Source of the DNA: Monosporascus cannonballus
Lineage: Eukaryota; Ascomycota; Sordariomycetes; Xylariales
DNA length: 64,000 nucleotides
Direction of reading: 5' to 3'
Assembly (NCBI GenBank): GCA_004154925.1
Contig: QJNS01000178.1
Location: 62,001 to 126,000, forward strand
Below are positions 58,403 through 64,000 of this stretch, piece by piece. The position numbers were made by a program, and so were the translations under genes. The notes beneath the pieces are model-generated. The model did no database searches and was not told where the DNA came from. It saw nothing but the letters and a program-made list of their open reading frames with translations. Position 1 is the first letter of the stretch, and each line of letters opens with the position of its first letter.

Positions 58403-61400
58403 AAAAATATTTTTACGTTTTATTTTCGAATAGGAATTATAATATGTCCTATTTTTTAAAAGTTTTAATAAATTAAAACGTAATTTCTTTAAAAACATTT
58501 AAGAGCCTTTTAAATTGCACGCATTTCTTACGGTTAATATTTATTCGGTGATAAAAAATGTTTTTTAATAAAACTCTATTTTTTTGGGTTTAATCTAGGT
58601 ATTTCTAATTAAGTTTCTTTCGTTAGATTTTTATTTTAAAATGCGTTTAAATATATTTATTCTTTTTTCTGCTAAGCTTTTTAATCGTAATATTAAATAA
58701 CTTATATATAATCAGTTTTTAACATTATGTTAAATAAGTACTTAAAATCATTTCTTATTTAAATATTTTAATTTTTCAAAGTATTTTAATTTGTAATTAA
58801 ACTAAAATATCAATATAATCTATTTTGTAAAAAAATAAGGCCGACGTTTCTAACCTTAAATAAATAACTTCTTTAAGTTATAAAATATGCATTAACGATT
58901 CATTATTTTATTATAAATATTTTTTAAAAATATTTCGAAAAATAGAGTTTGTATATTCGAACTTAAAATACCCTTTTTTATATAAAACTATAAATTCTTT
59001 GAGCTAAAATCTTTTATATTTTATATATTACCGTAGTACGTTCGTTAATTTAAACATAATATATATTTTATCGCGTTAATAAATTAATAAATATATACCG
59101 TATTTAATAATATAAAATGTTTTATAATATTATTTTTTATAATAAATATTATTTAAATACTTTTGTTTTTATATTAAAGAGGCTTTGTTACAAAGGCGAC
59201 CGAAATACTTTAATAATTTCGAATGTATTTGTTCGATTTAGTAGCTATCTAAATTCGTAATAAAATCAATTAAATAATTATATTTTCATCCGTTATATTC
59301 TGTTTATTTGATAAAAGCTTTCGTTTTGTTTTTCTTTCGAAAACAATACTTTTTGTCACACTTGATGAAACAAATGGAAAATTTAATCGGTGAGAATATA
59401 TTAAGCATTTAATTAATAATTTATATTTAATTGTTATAGAATAAATATATAATTATAGCCGGTTATATTTCTTACAGCTGTTCTATCCGATAATATTTTC
59501 TTATCGTCGTTTTTAGCAATATTTCAAACCTATTTCGAACGTACGATATTTCAGTTTTTTTCATCAATTTGGGTAAAGTGAATTATTATAAATTAGGTAT
59601 GAAAATCCGTTAATTTATTTTTATTAGTTATTGCGTTATTTTAAAAGAATATAAGAAAGTAAATACGTAAATAAAGTACAATCAAATAATGGCAAATTAT
59701 TTCAAATAATAAATATATTAATAGACTTTTATTTAGATTATATTCGTATTCGCTCGAGTATAGGATTTTATATTTGTTTTAATTAAGTAAGTCGGCGACT
59801 GGCCGCCGACATTTAGCCTTACTTTCTGTTTTTTTTTATTTTCTTACTAAAAGTTTATTTTCGTATAAAACTATATTATTCTAGATAATTCGAAAAAAAT
59901 AAAAGGAATATTACTATAATAAAAATATGACCTTAGTTACTGAGGCTAAATAATATCGTACGGTTAGCGTAAAGTTATTATTAAAATTTTTATTTATCGC
60001 TAAAAAATAATTAATATACGGTTATTATATAAATATATTTAAATACGAAAATGGACATAAATACGAAAAGTAAATCTTTTATAAAAAATATAATTTTTAT
60101 TTTATTGTCGCTAATATATCTATATATCTACGTTAATAAGAATTTATAAGTTCCATATTAAATTTTAGAACATTTTTAAAATTGAAATAAAAATAACGAA
60201 TATTTATCAAAAGAATTTCATGATTTTGTTATATTTTATTTCCAATTTATCATAACTGTTTAATATTTAATTTATTATTATTTCGAATATTAATCAATAA
60301 ATACATATATTCTTATATATTATAAAATATAAATAAATTCACGACTATACAAATGCATAAACGAAAAAGAATTAACAAATTTAATATTTATTGCTAAATT
60401 AACTTACGTTATTAATTTCGTTAAATTTAATAATACTTCTAATATTTCCAATTTCGACAATAAAAAGTTATTTCGAAAATGTTATAATTATTTAAATATT
60501 TAAAAAAAAAAGAAATCCGAAACGTATATTTTAAAGAAAAGAGAACATATTTCTTATATTCATAGAAATTACATATATTATAAATTTAATACAAAACGAA
60601 TTCCTATTTATACGGCGAATTTACTTACTTTCAAAATATTAACAGCAAAAATTCGAAAATCATGTTTATGAAAATTTACGAATTAAATAAATCGAAAAAT
60701 CGAAATCGGATAGTACTATTTCCGTTTTACTTGTATTTAAAAAAGACGTTAATTTACGGTTATATATTAATTACTAGCTATTCAACTAGGTAATTATAAA
60801 CAACTACTATTTTTAATTATTAATCTTTTACATTATCAATTGATTAAAATTAAATTTGTTTTCAAATTATATTTAAAAAAATATTTTTTCTTAAATTCTA
60901 ATTAAAAAGGTGATAAATAAAAAACGGTTTTTGAAACGAGGTTTATTTAATTCACTTATATAGTAATATTTTGCGGGTTTATTAATATTTTTATAACGGT
61001 TTAAATATATATATATATACTTGTAATTAAATTTATTGATTCAATTTATTGTATTTATTTAAATAATATCGCAGTATTTTCAATTTATTTACAAACGTTT
61101 CAAAATTATTTATTATTTATTTAATTTATAAAAAACAAAGATTTTAAAAATATTATTTCCTTTTCAATTTGTATTGTATATGTTAAAAAGAATATAAAGA
61201 ACTTTGCGATAAATTATAGTCATTTAAAAATAAAACGCTTCTAATTTTGAATATGACATTTAAATGTTTTTAAAATATATTATATTTTATAAAAAACCTA
61301 TCATTTCTTATTTAAAAATAATCCGCTTTATTATACCTTTTTTAAAAAAAAACCTTGTATATAATATTTTTAAATAGGTTGACAAAATAATTAAAAGGTT

Positions 61401-62925
61401 TAAAAAGTTAAGGGTTATTTTCGGTCATATAATTATTTTCTGATATTAACATATTAATTATTAAGTTCGTATAAAAATAAATATATTTTTTAAGATGATA
61501 TTACCTATCTTATTACAATATGAATAAGAAAACTTAATTTTTTAATTACGTTTTATTTACATCAATTATGTAATATCGAAATTAATTAAAAAAGAAAAGA
61601 ATTAAAATTATTCGTCATCGTAAAAAGTTGAAAATATTAATCATAATATTTGAAAAAATACTATATAAGTTTTTTTAATTTTGACGGATTATTAAATATT
61701 AATAGAAATAATTACTGTATTTATACGACATTCTTGAAAAAGATTTATTCGGTAAATATATTAATTATTATAACTCGATTTCGTATTATTGTATTAATTA
61801 GAAAAAGTCAATTTCGGTAATAAGTTGAATTTACGATTAAGTTTTATATTTATACAAATTAATTATAGTACTATAATATGAATATTTATAATTGAACTTC
61901 GATTAATTAACGAAGTATTTAACGAAAATAAATATATAATAATATTTATATTTTATATAATTAATAAATATCGTCGAATAAAATAATTTGTTTTATTTTC
62001 TAAAACCGACTGTATAATTTAATATTTCGATAAATGTAAAATATATACGGCAAAAATATTCAACTAAGAATTATTACTCAATTTATTTAAAAATGATATC
62101 TTATTATAATAATAAAGTATTATTTTAATACCGAATTATTTGGAAATTGCAAAGACGAAAACGTTAAAACTGTTAGGTGAAAATAATACGTTTTAAATTT
62201 AATAACGAAAATATTAAGGTTAAATAAAATAATATTTATTTCAAAAGTTGATAATAGTTTTATAATAATATTTACGAATTATAAATTAAAAATATAAATA
62301 TTTAAACATTTAAAATATTAACTAATAAAAATATCACAATAAAAAAGTTATTGAATAGATTTTAATAATATATTATTTTATTAGAATAGATTCAGTATTT
62401 TGTAATAACACGTTTATGTTAATTATTCCTTAATTAATATTATGACATTTTGTACATCAAATATATAAAAACTTGAAAACTATTACCTTCATTAGCTAGA
62501 ACTTTTATTAAAAGATTTTAATAAATAGAAGCTAACAATATATCGAAAAATACCTATTAATTTAAAATATATTAAACTCGAAATATAAATTTTGTAAAAC
62601 ATTTTATTTATTACAATATTTATATTAAGATATAAATATAAGTTATATTACGCAATTTCTATTTAATTTAAAGAATAATAAATATATATATAATATTATT
62701 TTTATAATCGTTAAATATATTACGGTAATAACTTTACTATAATTAATAATTGAAAGTTTAATTATTATAAAATTAAATTATATATTATATAAAAAACAAA
62801 ATATGAATTCAAGTTTAATCGAATAATATTAATAATTAAAAAAAATAATTGTTATAAAATTTAAGTCAAGTTTATTAAATTAAGAAAATTTAATATTAAT
62901 TATTTACTATTTATATGAAAACATA
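58403..62925. other. AT-rich RIP-degraded DNA, unassigned
   Basis: 4.5 kb of extremely AT-rich sequence. No open frame of interest, terminal repeat or protein motif could be supported. Presumably old transposon remains. Confidence 0.45.
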
Positions 62926-64000
62926 GCTCTTATAGGGCTGCAGCTGGTGTTCGACTAACTACAGACCTACGCGCTTGTATAAATAACCATCTAGTAATTA
63001 ATAAAAAAACGTCAAATATAAATAACTTAATACATTTACTTCTTGAAATTTATTTTACGATTAGTTGGAAATTACCTTACCCTAGCTTATAGCTGTCTGT
63101 TATTTTATAATTTTTCTATCTTTACCATAAAAGGTAACGCGATAATTACCAAAAGCAGAACTTGCCGATTTTAAAACGAACTTCAATTACAGGTCGGAAA
63201 ATTTACTAATCGGAACTCAATAAAAGAAGGATCGGTTACGATATAGGAACAGGTTAAAAAACTTATAATAAAGTCTTAATATGCAGAAAATTATCGTCTT
63301 CGAAATTTTAAATCTTTTTATACATATAATAAGGACGTATCCAGATAACCGTTAATCGAATGATCGAAAAATGGACATAATATAGCGATTACGTCTCGAA
63401 ATTCAAAATAAGAAAGGGTTAAGCTTTTTAATAATAATTCAATTTTAAAAAATTATTTCTTAACAAAACGAACAATGTTCGAAATTATTTCGATAACTGG
63501 CCGAATAATAAGCGAGGGCTTAGGTTAAAAAAGTAAGGCTTTATAAGTTAATTGCGATATTATTATAAAAGTCTAAATGTAACGAACGAATACCGCGTTA
63601 TAATTATCCGAAATTTTCCGAACGTGCATTAATTTAAAGAAATTTGATAAAAGCTATTATTAAAGCTTACGTTAAAAACCCAGGACGAAATACCTTTATT
63701 TACATTTAATAGGCTATGAGCCATATGGACGTCCTTATTTGAATATTTGGCGATTATATCGCCTTATGCTTAATTATTTCGATTATAAAGAAGAATTGAA
63801 AATAAAATATTTATGGATTTTTATTCAGAAAGGTTACGTAAATCCTATTCTTTTTGATAAGAAATATAAGGAGCAATTTATGGAACTGCGATAACGAACC
63901 AATTAATTACCGCTGGACTTTTATGCTCAATAAAAACTTTTAGTTTATAAGATAAAATTTACAAAAGTTCTTAGTTTAGAGAACGATTAGAACAATAAAC
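62926..64000 (+). mobile_element. LTR retroelement gag relic, copy 2 (runs off window)
   Basis: A direct repeat of 55392-56460: the same CCTTACCCTAGCTTATAGCT landmark after an LTR-like segment starting TGAAAACATAGC, the same NWPNNK-coding block, and the same order up to the window end. Differences are mostly transitions. The element continues beyond 64000. Confidence 0.7.

Noticed and set aside
1..64000. CRISPR array, bacterial operon or phage features
   Set aside because: Repeat structure, intact gene types and RIP-like mutation point to a filamentous fungus; no regularly spaced short repeats were seen.

Overview
This window looks like a filamentous ascomycete (Pezizomycotina) chromosome segment. 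Most of it is a very AT-rich, TpA-rich transposon graveyard of the kind made by repeat-induced point mutation (RIP). Every repeat family I can recognise differs between copies mainly by C-to-T and G-to-A changes, and the retroelement reading frames are full of TAA/TAG stops. Two short islands of normal composition (about 7322-9845 and 18134-21694, the second continuing at 28639-28965) carry the only two intact protein genes. Both lack introns: a GH13 alpha-glucosidase of the maltase type (minus strand) and a 12-helix MFS sugar transporter of the alpha-glucoside/maltose permease type (plus strand).

The two genes are divergent. Their start codons are 9.2 kb apart, but about 8.1 kb of that is inserted DNA: a 373-bp palindrome, a complete Copia element (10385-15784) and a pogo/Fot1-like DNA transposon (15837-18133) that itself holds a solo LTR. 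Without these the genes would share about 1.1 kb of intergenic DNA, the layout of a maltose-utilisation (MAL) gene pair. Related MITE-like sequences lie about 350-360 bp upstream of each start codon in the same orientation relative to each gene. A working model is that the transporter imports maltose or a similar alpha-glucoside and the cytosolic enzyme hydrolyses it.

Layout: 1-5934, AT-rich relics, with a possible hAT transposase trace; 5935-6530, a composite solo LTR with target duplication TAAAG; 7112-7321, a Copia-like LTR inside a Gypsy LTR stub; 7606-9399, alpha-glucosidase; 9761-18239, the repeat-expanded intergenic region; 18587-20281, transporter; 20991-21198, a solo LTR; 21695-28638, a complete chromodomain Gypsy element with target duplication GACAG; 29085-47460, a deep nest of transposons; 49203-54605, a complete minus-strand Gypsy element with target duplication TTACG; 55392-57750 and 62926-64000, two copies of another gag-protease retroelement; the rest is AT-rich DNA I cannot assign.

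The nest is resolved at base level. A Gypsy element (starting at 31349) was interrupted by a pogo/Fot1-like transposon (32921-46941), which was interrupted by a Copia element (34295-46476), whose 3' LTR was interrupted by another Gypsy element (39658-46359). Target duplications are intact for the inner two, and a TA dinucleotide flanks the pogo element. No CRISPR array, rRNA gene or convincing tRNA gene was seen. I found no clear evidence of a wholly new biological system. The strongest points are the transposon-split MAL-like pair with matched upstream repeats, the multi-level nest, and the modular LTR family with a conserved CACGTG core.
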